Positions 1 to 8,361 of a stretch of DNA of 64,000 bases are shown piece by piece. The notes under the pieces were generated by a model that saw only the letters and a program-made list of their open reading frames with translations, had not been told where the DNA came from and made no database searches. The position numbers and the translations under genes are program-made. Each line of letters begins with the position of its first letter. Positions within the stretch are counted from its first letter, which is position 1. Source of the DNA: Streptomyces antimycoticus (GTDB lineage Bacteria; Actinomycetota; Actinomycetes; Streptomycetales; Streptomycetaceae); contig NZ_BJHV01000001.1 in NCBI RefSeq assembly GCF_005405925.1, positions 9,920,001 to 9,984,000 of the forward strand, read 5' to 3'.

Positions 1-31
1 TCGGCACGCCGGCCGACGAAGGGCGACTCAG

Positions 32-721
32 ATGGATTCCACGCAAGGTCGACGACCCACTGGCCACGCCGGGGATCAGGGCACGGCGGACGCGGACGCC
101 GCGCAGTTCTGGGAGCGGCACTACGGCACCCGGCGGAGCTGGGACGCGCATGTCAACCCGCTGCTCGCCGAGACCGCCGCTCCGCTGCACCCCGGCGCCG
201 CTCTGGATCTGGGCTGCGGCCCCGGCGGCGACGCCATCTGGCTGGCCCAGCAGGGCTGGCATGTCACCGCCGTGGACATCTCCACCACGGCCGTCGAACG
301 GGTGCGGGAGCGCGCCCGCGATCTCGGCGTCGGGGACCGGGTCGCCACCGAACAGCACGATCTGGCCCGCAGCTTCCCGGCCGGCCAGTTCGATCTGGTC
401 TCCGCCCAGTACTTCCACACCCCGTTCTCGCTGCCCCGCAGCCGAGTCCTGCGCACCGCCGCGGGGGCGCTGCGCCCCGGCGGGCTCCTGCTGATCGTCG
501 ACCACGGCTCCACCGCGCCCTGGTCGTGGAACCAGGACCCCGACATCCACTACCCCACGCCCACCGAGATCGCCGCCGAACTCGATCTCGACCCCGCGCA
601 CTGGTCCGTGCTGCGCGCCGGGATGCCCGGCCGCCAGGCCACCGGACCCGCTGGTGAGAGCGCCACCGTCATCGACAACGTCCTGCTCGTCCAGCGACGC
701 GACCGCCGGACGGCCGCCTGA
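32..721 (+). CDS. class I SAM-dependent methyltransferase
   Basis: Predicted cytosolic S-adenosylmethionine-dependent methyltransferase of 229 residues. The SAM-binding motif I is visible at residues 58-66 (LDLGCGPGG), followed by the acidic end of strand 2 (AVDIS) and a motif IV-like stretch (FDLVSAQYF), the usual order in the Methyltransf_11/25 fold. The C-terminal third (LRPGGLLLIVDHG) matches the post-motif strand of this fold. The substrate cannot be told. The next gene on the same strand begins 34 bases downstream, so the two may be co-transcribed. The ATG at 32 has a GAAGGG-like ribosome site 6-12 bases upstream. Confidence 0.85.
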   Translation: MDSTQGRRPTGHAGDQGTADADAAQFWERHYGTRRSWDAHVNPLLAETAAPLHPGAALDLGCGPGGDAIWLAQQGWHVTAVDISTTAVERVRERARDLGVGDRVATEQHDLARSFPAGQFDLVSAQYFHTPFSLPRSRVLRTAAGALRPGGLLLIVDHGSTAPWSWNQDPDIHYPTPTEIAAELDLDPAHWSVLRAGMPGRQATGPAGESATVIDNVLLVQRRDRRTAA

Positions 722-755
722 ACCACACGACGTCACGACGCACAGGAGCGACTCG

Positions 756-1265
756 ATGCACGAAAGCAGTGCCCAGCGATCCCGGACTCGGAGGAAGGAA
801 ACCGGCCCTCCGGCGACCGGCGCCGATGAGAAGGCCACCCTGCGGGGCTTCCTCGACTATCTGCGGAACTCGGTCGCGGACAAGGCCGCGGGCGTACCGG
901 AACCGCAGGTCCGAACGGGTGGAGTGCCCTCGGGCACCAGCCTCCTCGGACTGCTCAAGCATCTGGCGTTCGTCGAGCGGTTCTACTTCCTCGGCGAGGA
1001 CGCCGGCGACTGGCCCGCGACCATGCGGCCGTCCGCGCAGGACACCCTCGACGGCGTGCTCGCCGACTACCGCAAGACCATCGAGCGGGCGAACCGCGTC
1101 ATCGACGCCTGCCCGGATCTGGCTCTCCCCGCTCCGCGGGCCCCGCGCCGGGGGTCGGCGCCGTCGATGCGCTGGGTCCTGGTGCACATGATCGAGGAGA
1201 CCGGCCGGCACGCCGGTCACGCCGACATCCTCCGTGAGCAGATCGACGGATCCACCGGCCGCTGA
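756..1265 (+). CDS. DinB-like (DUF664) protein
   Basis: A 169-residue protein resembling the DinB/YfiT-like four-helix family, specifically the actinobacterial DUF664 group. It shows the family's LRGFLDYLR start, a LLKHLAFVERFYF helix and a C-terminal MRWVLVHMIEETGRHAGHADILRE helix split by a short loop, with histidines that bind metal in relatives. Some DUF664 relatives act as mycothiol-dependent enzymes; that role is inference only here. An upstream in-frame ATG at 654 lies inside the methyltransferase gene. I chose the ATG at 756 because AGGAG lies at 744-748. Confidence 0.8.
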   Translation: MHESSAQRSRTRRKETGPPATGADEKATLRGFLDYLRNSVADKAAGVPEPQVRTGGVPSGTSLLGLLKHLAFVERFYFLGEDAGDWPATMRPSAQDTLDGVLADYRKTIERANRVIDACPDLALPAPRAPRRGSAPSMRWVLVHMIEETGRHAGHADILREQIDGSTGR

Positions 1266-1271
1266 CACCGG

Positions 1272-1901
1272 CTACCGCCCAGGAGGGCCGATCTCGCAGC
1301 CCAGCAGCCGCAGACAGGTGTCCAGCATGCGGCGTGCGCTCTCCGGGGAGGTGGTGTCGGGGTGCTGGAGGCGGAGGTCGGTCCAGCGGCGGATGACCTC
1401 GAAGATCCCGCCGACGAGCAGGGCCGTGAGGGCTGCCGCGTCGGCCTCGGAGACGGCGGGGCCCTCGCCCGCTTCGGTCGCGCGGTGTGCGATGACCTGC
1501 TCGGCCAGCCGCCGGCAGGCGGGACGTACGAGGTCGCGGAAGGTGTCGGCCGCCCGCTGGGAGGCGGCACTGGGATACAGGTTGTGGTACAGCTCCGCGT
1601 GCTCGGCGGCGAAGTCGACGAGCCGGTGGACGGGGGCCATCGGACCGGCTCCGGCCCCGCCGGGCTCCTCGGTGCCCACGGCCGTGCGCAGGGCATCGCC
1701 GACCGCGCCCGCCACGGCGTCGTCGCGGTCACGGAAGTGCTGGTAGAAGACCTGCCGGCTGACATCGGCGCGGCCGGTGATGTCGGCGACGGAGATGTCC
1801 GCCACCCGCCGCTCGTGCACCAGCGCGAACGCGGCCTCCTTGAGCTGCGCGCGCACGCGGGCCGCCCTGGGATCGGTGCTCGCCGCTCGGGTGGGGCTCA
1901 C
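1272..1901 (-). CDS. TetR/AcrR family transcriptional regulator
   Basis: A 209-residue DNA-binding repressor candidate. The N-terminal TetR helix-turn-helix spans about residues 12-62, with ADVSRQVFYQHFRDRDDAV as the recognition segment. The remaining helices form the ligand-binding domain. The start is GTG at 1901 with GAAGG 5 bases upstream. It is transcribed divergently from the CoA-transferase gene at 2147, and the shared intergenic region holds a long imperfect palindrome at 1992-2019, so it probably controls itself and that gene. Its 3' end lies 6 bases from the end of the convergent DinB-like gene. Confidence 0.88.
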   Translation of the reverse strand: MSPTRAASTDPRAARVRAQLKEAAFALVHERRVADISVADITGRADVSRQVFYQHFRDRDDAVAGAVGDALRTAVGTEEPGGAGAGPMAPVHRLVDFAAEHAELYHNLYPSAASQRAADTFRDLVRPACRRLAEQVIAHRATEAGEGPAVSEADAAALTALLVGGIFEVIRRWTDLRLQHPDTTSPESARRMLDTCLRLLGCEIGPPGR

Positions 1902-1991
1902 GGGGCCTTCGTCCCTTCCGTCCGCGCGGGTCCGCTCTCACCTGCGCCGGGCCAGGGGGGCGTTGACGCGTCTCCACGATAGCCATACGGT

Positions 1992-2019
1992 CACTTCGTA
2001 GACACGCGTCAACGAAGTG
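1992..2019. promoter_or_regulatory. putative TetR operator between divergent genes
   Basis: Arms CACTTCGT (1992-1999) and ACGAAGTG (2012-2019) are perfect inverted repeats around a 12-base centre that is itself largely palindromic (ACGCGT core), giving a 28-base near-palindrome. A second, wider inverted repeat, CGTTGACGCGT at 1961-1971 with ACGCGTCAACG at 2004-2014, overlaps it. Position between the TetR gene and the CoA-transferase gene suggests an operator for both. Confidence 0.6.
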
Positions 2020-2146
2020 TGCGGTGTCGGTGCGGGAGCTCCCGCGTGCGCGGTACGTCGCGGTCCACAGGGCTCGCCCGGAGCCGACCCGGCCGGGCGG
2101 CCCGTGCCGAACCGGCCGGTCCCGCACCCGAACAGGAGACTCCACG

Positions 2147-3688
2147 ATGGAGACCACCGAGCCGAAGCTGTTGGCCGAGGCGATGATCAAGGGGGTGCGC
2201 GAGCGTGCCACCACCGACGACTTCGATCCGCACGCCGAACTCCGGGACATCCTGGCCCCATTGGGCATGAGCCCCGAGGACTGCGGCGGCACGGTCACCT
2301 TCCTCAAGAAGGACCCGCTGATGCCCAGCGCCACCCGGCTCGGCGGCGCCGCGGCGGTCGCGCTGGTCCAGCAGTCCGTGGTCGCCGCCAAGCTGTGGCG
2401 GATGCGCACCGGTATCGGCCAGGACATCACCGTCGACCTCGGCCAGGCCATCCGGCGCCTGGCACCGGCCTCGGAGTTCACCTGGGAGACCCTCAACGGG
2501 TATCCGGCCGATATCCCCGATCGCTTCGTCGGCGCGTACCTGAGCTTCTACAAGACCGCGGACGACCGCCACATCATCCCCGCGAACATCTATCCCGGCA
2601 TCAAGTCGAAGACGCTGGAGGCGCTGGACTGCGCCGACAACCCCCCGGCACTGGCCAAGGCGATCGCCCGGCACACCGCCGACGAGCTGGAGCGGCTGGG
2701 CGAACGGCACGGGATCGTCTTCGCCAAGGTGCGTACCGTCGAGGAGTTCACCGGCGAGCCGGTCTTCGACTACCTGGCATCCCGCCCGCTGATCGAGATC
2801 GAGAAGATCGGCGACTCCGACCCCGAGCCGCTGCCCGCCTGGGGCACCCATCCGCTGTCCGGCATCCGCGCGCTCGGCATGGGCCACGTCATCGCCGGCG
2901 CCGGCATCGGCCGCTCCCTGGCCTCGCTCGGCGCCGATGTCCTGAACGTGTGGCGGGTCATGGAGTGGGAGCAGGATCCCCTGCTGGCCACCGCCAACGT
3001 CGGGGTCCGCTCCACCCGCCTCCCGGTCCGTGAACCGGCGGGACGGGAGCAGCTGTACGAACTCCTGCGGGGCGCCGACATCTTCTACGCCAACCGCCGC
3101 CCCGGCCTCCTCACCGAACTTGGCGTCGACGCCGACCAGGCCACGCGGGTGCGCCCCGGTCTGATCCACGTCACCGCCAGCGCCTTCGGCGAAGGGGGTC
3201 CGTGGGGCGCGCGCGTGGGCTTCGACCAGGTGGCCGGCACCGTCACGGGGATGGTCGCCGCCGAGGGCAGCCTGGCGGAGCCCCAGCTTCCGCCCACCTC
3301 GATCATCAACGACTATCTGGTCGCCTGGCTGGGCGCGACCGGCGCGATGGCCGCACTCGCCCGCCGGGCCGTCGAGGGCGGCAGCTACCGCGTCCATGTC
3401 TCCCTCACCCGTGCCGCGATGTGGGCCACCACGCTGGGCTACTTCGACTGGGACTATGTGCGGCGGACGGTCGGCACCGGCGGCGACCACGAACTGGTCG
3501 ACCCGCAGTTGTTCACCTCGCTCACCCCGCTCGGCATCTACCAGGGCGTCACCGAGAACGTCACCCTGTCCCGGACCCCGCACCACTACATGAACGTCCT
3601 GTCCCCACGCGGCGCCGACCAGCCCGCCTGGCTGCCCCGGCCCCGGCGGCCCGATGTGTCCGCCATGCTGAAGATCCTCCGTGGCTGA
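2147..3688 (+). CDS. CaiB/BaiF (class III) CoA-transferase
   Basis: A 513-residue protein of the class III CoA-transferase family, which moves coenzyme A between carboxylic acids. The C-terminal half (from about residue 240) has the family start HPLSGIRALGMGHVIAGAGIGRSLASLGADV and the GFDQVAGTVTGMV segment. The N-terminal half looks like a second, degenerate CaiB domain, as in double-length members. Substrate is unknown. The reading frame is open from 2024, but AGGAG at 2134-2138 supports the ATG at 2147. It faces a divergent TetR gene that probably regulates it, and no acyl-CoA partner enzyme lies alongside. Confidence 0.83.
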   Translation: METTEPKLLAEAMIKGVRERATTDDFDPHAELRDILAPLGMSPEDCGGTVTFLKKDPLMPSATRLGGAAAVALVQQSVVAAKLWRMRTGIGQDITVDLGQAIRRLAPASEFTWETLNGYPADIPDRFVGAYLSFYKTADDRHIIPANIYPGIKSKTLEALDCADNPPALAKAIARHTADELERLGERHGIVFAKVRTVEEFTGEPVFDYLASRPLIEIEKIGDSDPEPLPAWGTHPLSGIRALGMGHVIAGAGIGRSLASLGADVLNVWRVMEWEQDPLLATANVGVRSTRLPVREPAGREQLYELLRGADIFYANRRPGLLTELGVDADQATRVRPGLIHVTASAFGEGGPWGARVGFDQVAGTVTGMVAAEGSLAEPQLPPTSIINDYLVAWLGATGAMAALARRAVEGGSYRVHVSLTRAAMWATTLGYFDWDYVRRTVGTGGDHELVDPQLFTSLTPLGIYQGVTENVTLSRTPHHYMNVLSPRGADQPAWLPRPRRPDVSAMLKILRG

Positions 3689-3745
3689 CCGGGCCGCCGC
3701 CTGACGCCCGGCCCGGGGTGACCTCCGGCGCGGGCGGCGCCGGTG

Positions 3746-4507
3746 TCAGCCGTCGTCGCCCCGCTCGGCGGCATCCGTGAGCCCGACGTACATCGAGTGG
3801 TGGAGCTCGGCGACGTGGTCCCGGAGGAGGCCGGCCGCCAAGGTCGCGTCCCGTGCGCCGAGCGCGGCCCGGATGGCCCTGTGCTGCTCGTTGCTGCTGC
3901 GGAGATAGCCCATCGGGTACGGCAGGAAGTACGCGTACAGCTCCCCGGTGACCCGCTGGTACATCGCCAGGGCGGCGGACAGCCCGGCGCCCTCGGCGAG
4001 GGCCAGATGGAACCGCTGGTCGCTCGCGTGGAACTCGGCCCAGCTCTCCGCCGCGTCCATCTCCCGGATGCACTGATCGAGCCGGTCGAGCCCGTTCCGA
4101 TCGAGCCGCTCGGCGGCCAGATGCGCGAAACCGGCCTCCAGCACGATGCGTTCGTCGATCAGCCGGTGGACCCGTTCGCTGTCCTCCCGGTACGCGGCGA
4201 CCTGCGCCACGGTGCGGCGGCGGGGCCGCTCCGCGATGAAGGTCCCGCCCGTGCGCCCCGGGCGCCGCTCGACCACGCCTTCGCGCTCCAGGGTGCCGAA
4301 GGCCCGGCGGACGGTGATCTCGCCGACCCCGAGCGCCGCCGCCGTGACCTGGACATTGGGCAGCCGCTCACCGGGCGCCAGCAGGCCCAGGTCGACCGCC
4401 AGGGAGATTCGGGCCCGAACGGTGTCGACGGCGCTGGTGCGGCGGATCGCGGCGAGGGCGCTGCTGGTCAGGGCGCTCGGTGCGCCGGACGGTTCCTGGG
4501 TCGCCAT
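3746..4507 (-). CDS. GntR family (FadR/FCD type) regulator
   Basis: A 253-residue regulator. A winged helix-turn-helix of the GntR type occupies about residues 25-95 (LAPGERLPNVQVTAAALGVGEITVRRAF). The C-terminal helical domain looks like FCD (ERIVLEAGFAHLAAERL ... FHASDQRFHLALAEGAG), which binds small acids through metal-coordinating His and Asp residues in relatives. It is divergent from the amidohydrolase-permease pair starting near 4670, which is its most likely target. It converges with the CoA-transferase gene, 57 bases apart. Confidence 0.87.
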   Translation of the reverse strand: MATQEPSGAPSALTSSALAAIRRTSAVDTVRARISLAVDLGLLAPGERLPNVQVTAAALGVGEITVRRAFGTLEREGVVERRPGRTGGTFIAERPRRRTVAQVAAYREDSERVHRLIDERIVLEAGFAHLAAERLDRNGLDRLDQCIREMDAAESWAEFHASDQRFHLALAEGAGLSAALAMYQRVTGELYAYFLPYPMGYLRSSNEQHRAIRAALGARDATLAAGLLRDHVAELHHSMYVGLTDAAERGDDG

Positions 4508-4669
4508 GCCCTCAGGGTAGGGCCCGCTCCTGTGGCCTCCCAGCCTTCCCAGAGCCTTCGTACGGGGCCGCCGCTTTGCGGAACCGTGACCTCCGGGGGT
4601 TTACCTGATCAAAGTGAGCATGTTTTTATGGCTCGCATTCACCCCTGGACGCCCACTTCAAAGGCACTG

Positions 4670-5473
4670 ATGAAGATCTCCGGACTGCAGACGGCGGGAA
4701 CGCCCGGCGACGTCGACGCCAACCTCCACGAACTGGAGGCGGCGTGCCGCCGGGCCCGTGCCGAAGGCGCCGAACTGCTGATCACCACCGAGTTGTTCGT
4801 CACCGGCTATGACATCGGCGACGCCGTCCGGGACCTGGCCCGCACCGACCTGCTGTCACCGGCACGCGAGATAGCCGCCTCCCACGGCATCGCGCTCGTC
4901 CTCGGAGCGCCCGAGTACGACTCCGGCGCCTACTACAACAGCGCCTTCTTCATCGACGCGGCCGGAGCGATCCTCGGCCGGCACCGCAAGAACCATCTCT
5001 TCGGCGAGCTCGACCGCAGGTACTTCACCCCGGGCGACCTGCCCGCCCCCGTCATCGACTACGCGGGCGTCCGGATCGCGATGCTGATCTGCTACGACGT
5101 GGAGTTCCCCGAGAACGTGCGGTCCGCCGCCCTCGCCGGTGCGGACCTCGTCGCGGTCCCGACCGCCCAGATGCAACCGTACGAGTTCATCGCCGAGCAC
5201 CTGCTGAGGGTGCGCGCCTGGGAAAACCAGATCTACATCGCCTACGTCAACCATGACGGCGACGAGGGTTCACTGCGCTACGTCGGCCGCAGCTCCATCG
5301 TGAGCCCGTCCGCGACCGTGCTGGACAGCGTCGAACACGGCAACCGGCTGCTCTTCGCGACCGTGGAATCACACACGGTCCGGCAAGCGCGCAAGGCCAA
5401 TCCGTACCTGGCCGACCTCCGGCCAGACCTCTTCACTCCGTCCGCCCGCGCCACCAAGGACCCGTCATGCTGA
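4670..5473 (+). CDS. carbon-nitrogen hydrolase (nitrilase superfamily)
   Basis: Predicted cytosolic amidase-type enzyme that hydrolyses carbon-nitrogen bonds. The Glu-Lys-Cys triad of the superfamily is visible: Glu41 (TTELF), Lys107 (HRKNHLFGE) and Cys141 (LICYDVEFPE), counted from the ATG at 4670. The protein is 267 residues, normal for the family. The in-frame ATG at 4628 would add 14 residues; I prefer 4670 because the family usually begins with a strand like MKISGLQT, and AAAGG precedes it. The stop overlaps the ATG of the permease (5467) by 7 bases, so the two are translationally coupled. Transporter plus amidase suggests uptake and hydrolysis of an amide or amine compound. Confidence 0.87.
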   Translation: MKISGLQTAGTPGDVDANLHELEAACRRARAEGAELLITTELFVTGYDIGDAVRDLARTDLLSPAREIAASHGIALVLGAPEYDSGAYYNSAFFIDAAGAILGRHRKNHLFGELDRRYFTPGDLPAPVIDYAGVRIAMLICYDVEFPENVRSAALAGADLVAVPTAQMQPYEFIAEHLLRVRAWENQIYIAYVNHDGDEGSLRYVGRSSIVSPSATVLDSVEHGNRLLFATVESHTVRQARKANPYLADLRPDLFTPSARATKDPSC

Positions 5474-6903
5474 CCGACTCCGATGCGCACACATCCACCC
5501 GGCAACCGGCACACACGAATCTGTCGGGGCGGCTCGGCACCGGTGCCATCGTCTTCATGGTGATCGCCGCCGCCGCACCCCTGACGGTGGTCGGCGGCAA
5601 TGTCCCGCTCGCCATCGCCGGTGGCCCCGGCGCCGGAGCCCCCGTGGGCTTCGCCCTCGCCTCGATAATCCTGCTGGTGTTCGCGGTCGGCTTCGTCACC
5701 ATGACGCCCCACGTTCCGCAGGCCGGCGCCTTCTACGCCTACGCCACCCGTGGCCTGGGGGACCGCGTCGGAGTGGGCACGGCCGCTGTCGCGCTCGTCG
5801 CGTACACGGCGATCCAGGTCGGCGTCTACGGCTACCTGGGCTGGGCCGTCAACGATGTTCTGCACACCTTCGGCGGGCCCACCCTGCCCTGGTGGGTGTG
5901 GGCACTCGCGGCCCTGGGCATCGTGGCCCTCCTCGGCTACCGCCATATCGACCTCAGCTCCAAGGTCCTCGGTGTCGCACTCGTCCTGGAGATCGTGGTG
6001 GTGCTGGTCCTGGACGCGGGGATCTTCGCCAGGGGCGGCGCCCACGGTGTCAACGTCGAGTCGTTCACCCCGCATGCGGCGTTCTCCGGGCCGCTGGGCG
6101 TGGCCGTGCTGTTCGCGATCACCGGATTCATCGGCTTCGAGGCCACCGCCGTCTTCCGGGACGAGGCCCGTGACCCGGAGCGGACCATACCCCGGGCCAC
6201 TTACCTCGCCGTCCTGATCATCGGCGCCTTCTACACGCTGTCCTGCTGGGCGCTGGTCCTGGCGGCGGGCACCGATGACGCCCCGGCCGTCGCCCAGAAG
6301 ACCCTGGACAGCCAGGGCAACATGCTCATGGACACCGCCCAGGCCTACGTCGGCACCGCGCTGCGGGACGTCATGCAGGTACTGCTGCTCAGCAGCCTCT
6401 TCGCCTGCGTGCTGTCCTTCCACAACGTCATCGCCCGCTACACCTTCACCCTCGCCCGCCAGGACCTCCTCCCCGCACGGCTGGGCGCCGTCCACTCGCG
6501 CCACCACTCCCCGTCCGTCTCCTCGGTCGTCCAGACCGTCACCGCGCTGGTCCTGGTCGTCGCCTGCGCCGCCATCGGACTGGATCCGCTGGTGGGCGTC
6601 TTCGGCTCCATGGCGGGGTTGGCGACGGTGGGCATGATCCTGCTCATGCTCATCACATCCGTCGCCGTGGTCGTCTTCTTCGCGCGCAACGCCCAGCTCT
6701 CCGCGGGCAGGCCCTGGCAGACCCGGATCGCCCCGCTGCTGGCCGTGGCCGGACTGCTGACCGCGCTGTGGCTGGTGTTCTCCAACTTCACCCTCGTCAC
6801 CGGTGGTGGCGTGGGCGTGAGCATCGTCCTCGGCGTCATCCCCTTCCTCGCGCTCATCGCCGGCCTGATCCGAGGGGCTCAGGGCTCGCGGGGGCGTATG
6901 TGA
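5467..6903 (+). CDS. APC superfamily amino acid/amine permease
   Basis: A 478-residue inner-membrane transporter with about 12 hydrophobic helices. The first helices carry the APC signature of a glycine-rich unwound segment (TGAIVFMVIAAAAPLTVVGG), and GFEATAVFRDEARDPERTIPRATYLAVLI is the conserved loop before helix 7. The family exchanges or co-transports amino acids, polyamines or related amines with protons. Overlap with the upstream amidohydrolase gene indicates a single operon, so it probably imports that enzyme's substrate. A hairpin terminator follows directly. Confidence 0.87.
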   Translation: MLTDSDAHTSTRQPAHTNLSGRLGTGAIVFMVIAAAAPLTVVGGNVPLAIAGGPGAGAPVGFALASIILLVFAVGFVTMTPHVPQAGAFYAYATRGLGDRVGVGTAAVALVAYTAIQVGVYGYLGWAVNDVLHTFGGPTLPWWVWALAALGIVALLGYRHIDLSSKVLGVALVLEIVVVLVLDAGIFARGGAHGVNVESFTPHAAFSGPLGVAVLFAITGFIGFEATAVFRDEARDPERTIPRATYLAVLIIGAFYTLSCWALVLAAGTDDAPAVAQKTLDSQGNMLMDTAQAYVGTALRDVMQVLLLSSLFACVLSFHNVIARYTFTLARQDLLPARLGAVHSRHHSPSVSSVVQTVTALVLVVACAAIGLDPLVGVFGSMAGLATVGMILLMLITSVAVVVFFARNAQLSAGRPWQTRIAPLLAVAGLLTALWLVFSNFTLVTGGGVGVSIVLGVIPFLALIAGLIRGAQGSRGRM

Positions 6904-6911
6904 GACGCGGG

Positions 6912-6943
6912 CTCCGCCCGGCCGTCGTGACGGCCGGGCGGAG
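6912..6943. terminator. bidirectional hairpin terminator
   Basis: Perfect inverted repeat of 15 bases (arms 6912-6926 and 6929-6943, CTCCGCCCGGCCGTC and its complement) with an almost closed loop. It lies between the convergent permease and AraC-type genes and overlaps the first bases past the permease stop, as expected for a GC-rich actinobacterial terminator serving both strands. Confidence 0.7.
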
Positions 6944-6945
6944 TG

Positions 6946-7812
6946 TCAGACCGCGGTCCGCTCCACGGGGATCCACAACTCGGCGTCCGCCTGCGCCGCG
7001 TCCTGCGACAGCCGGGTGCGCAGAATCTCCGGTCCCGGCCTGCTCTGGTATGGATTGGACGGGAACCACTGGGTGAAGACGTCCCGCCACAGATGCTGGA
7101 GCGCCTGCGGGAACGGCCCGGAGCTCTCGAAGACCGCCCAGGTCCCCGCCGGGACGACGAGCTCGTCCAGGTCCTCCGGCGCGGCGGCTCCGGTCACCAC
7201 CGCGTGGTAGTAGTCGAGTTCGGTGCCCTCCGCCCGGCTCGGGTCGAGGTTGTCGCTCACGCCCAGGATCCCCTCCGGCTGCTGATCGGACAGGGCGGTG
7301 ATCCGCCCTATCGTCTCCTGGTCGATGCCTCGGATGAACTCCGCGATCCGCGGATTGACCCCCTCATGGACGAGCGGGACCCGGACCTTCTTGCCGACCA
7401 CATGGAATCGCTCCTTCTCCACGACCCGGTATCGCATGCTGCTGCTCCCTTCGACAACGAGGCGGAAGGACATCCGCGGTTGGGAGCGCAGTACGGCACC
7501 TGCCCGCCGGGCGTCGCCCGGCCCCACACCGTGCATGGCCCGGAACGCACGCGCGAACGCCTCGCCCGAGCCGTAGCCGTAGCGCACCGCGATCTCCAGG
7601 AGCGTCCGCTCCCCGGCGAGCACCTCGGCCCCCGCGATGGTGAGCCTCCTGCGCCGGATGTACTCCGACAGCGGGATCCCCGCCAGCGCGGAGAACAGCC
7701 GGCGGAAGTGGTACTCCGACGTCACCGCGATCCGTGCCAACTCGGCCGTCTCGATCCGCTGATCGAGATGCGACTCGATGTGTTCCAGGGCCTCGTTCAG
7801 CCGCTCCAGCAC
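6946..7812 (-). CDS. AraC family regulator with GyrI-like effector domain
   Basis: A 288-residue regulator. Two AraC helix-turn-helix motifs fill residues 1-110 (AELARIAVTSEYHFRRLFSALAG and LEIAVRYGYGSGEAFARAFRA). The C-terminal part from about residue 125 matches the GyrI-like/SOUL-type effector-binding fold (MRYRVVEKERFHVVGKKVRVPL ... WAVFESSGPFPQALQHLWRDVFTQWFPSNPYQ). Relatives sense small lipophilic or cationic compounds. The start is GTG at 7812 with AAGGAG 7 bases upstream. No obvious target is adjacent; a long palindrome sits in its upstream region. Confidence 0.88.
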   Translation of the reverse strand: MLERLNEALEHIESHLDQRIETAELARIAVTSEYHFRRLFSALAGIPLSEYIRRRRLTIAGAEVLAGERTLLEIAVRYGYGSGEAFARAFRAMHGVGPGDARRAGAVLRSQPRMSFRLVVEGSSSMRYRVVEKERFHVVGKKVRVPLVHEGVNPRIAEFIRGIDQETIGRITALSDQQPEGILGVSDNLDPSRAEGTELDYYHAVVTGAAAPEDLDELVVPAGTWAVFESSGPFPQALQHLWRDVFTQWFPSNPYQSRPGPEILRTRLSQDAAQADAELWIPVERTAV

Positions 7813-7922
7813 CTCGGTCTCCTTCCCTGACGCCCCTCACGTTAGGAAGTCCGCACCCTGCCGGACCCGACATCCTGTGCCCGCTCCGGTCGGGTGTGCG
7901 GGATCGCCCTGTACGCCCGTTC

Positions 7923-7949
7923 GGTCACCGTTTCATCACAACGGTGACC
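7923..7949. promoter_or_regulatory. perfect 10+10 palindrome upstream of AraC gene and lipoprotein gene
   Basis: GGTCACCGTT (7923-7932) and AACGGTGACC (7940-7949) are perfect inverted repeats around a 7-base spacer. The element lies about 110 bases before the AraC-type start and 68 bases before the lipoprotein start, with no T tract after either arm. That favours a protein-binding site over a terminator, but the binder is unknown. Confidence 0.5.
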
Positions 7950-8016
7950 TGGCTCTCCCACCCGGCCGCCCCGGAGCCGCATGATGCACCCCACCATCGA
8001 CGCCCCTGGGAGACAT

Positions 8017-8361
8017 ATGCGCACCCGTACCCTCGAAGCCGCGGCCGTCATCGCCATCACCCTGCTGCTGACCGGCTGTTCCGGCGGTGGTGACGCGGGA
8101 GACAAGCGCAACCCGAGCGGCACCCCGGCCGCCGCCGAGAAGGCCGAGGTCACTCAGCGCTGTGTCGATGCCATCGCCGACCGCGCCGCCGCCCACAAGG
8201 GCGGAGCGGTCCGCTCCCACCCCGTCCCCGGACCGTGCGCCCGGCTGTCGGACGCCGACTATCTGGACGCCTACATGGCAGGTCTCGAGCAGGCGCACCG
8301 GGTCGCGCAGAAGGCGTCTCAGGGCGAATCCGGCAAGGCGGCCGACGGCGCGGGGAACTGA
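8017..8361 (+). CDS. small secreted lipoprotein, unknown function
   Basis: A 114-residue predicted lipoprotein. The N-terminus has arginines, a hydrophobic stretch (AAAVIAITLLL) and a lipobox LTGC around residue 20, after which the mature chain is rich in Gly, Asp and Ala. Two further cysteines (RCVDAIADR and GPCARLSDADY) could form a disulfide outside the membrane. I do not recognise the family. The frame is open from 7981, but GGGAG at 8008-8012 supports the ATG at 8017. Its last 43 bases overlap the end of the convergent pentapeptide lipoprotein gene. Confidence 0.7.
   Translation: MRTRTLEAAAVIAITLLLTGCSGGGDAGDKRNPSGTPAAAEKAEVTQRCVDAIADRAAAHKGGAVRSHPVPGPCARLSDADYLDAYMAGLEQAHRVAQKASQGESGKAADGAGN

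Noticed and set aside
2009..3586. A 525-codon minus-strand frame opposite the CoA-transferase
   Set aside because: No recognisable domains, typical antisense shadow of a GC-rich gene.
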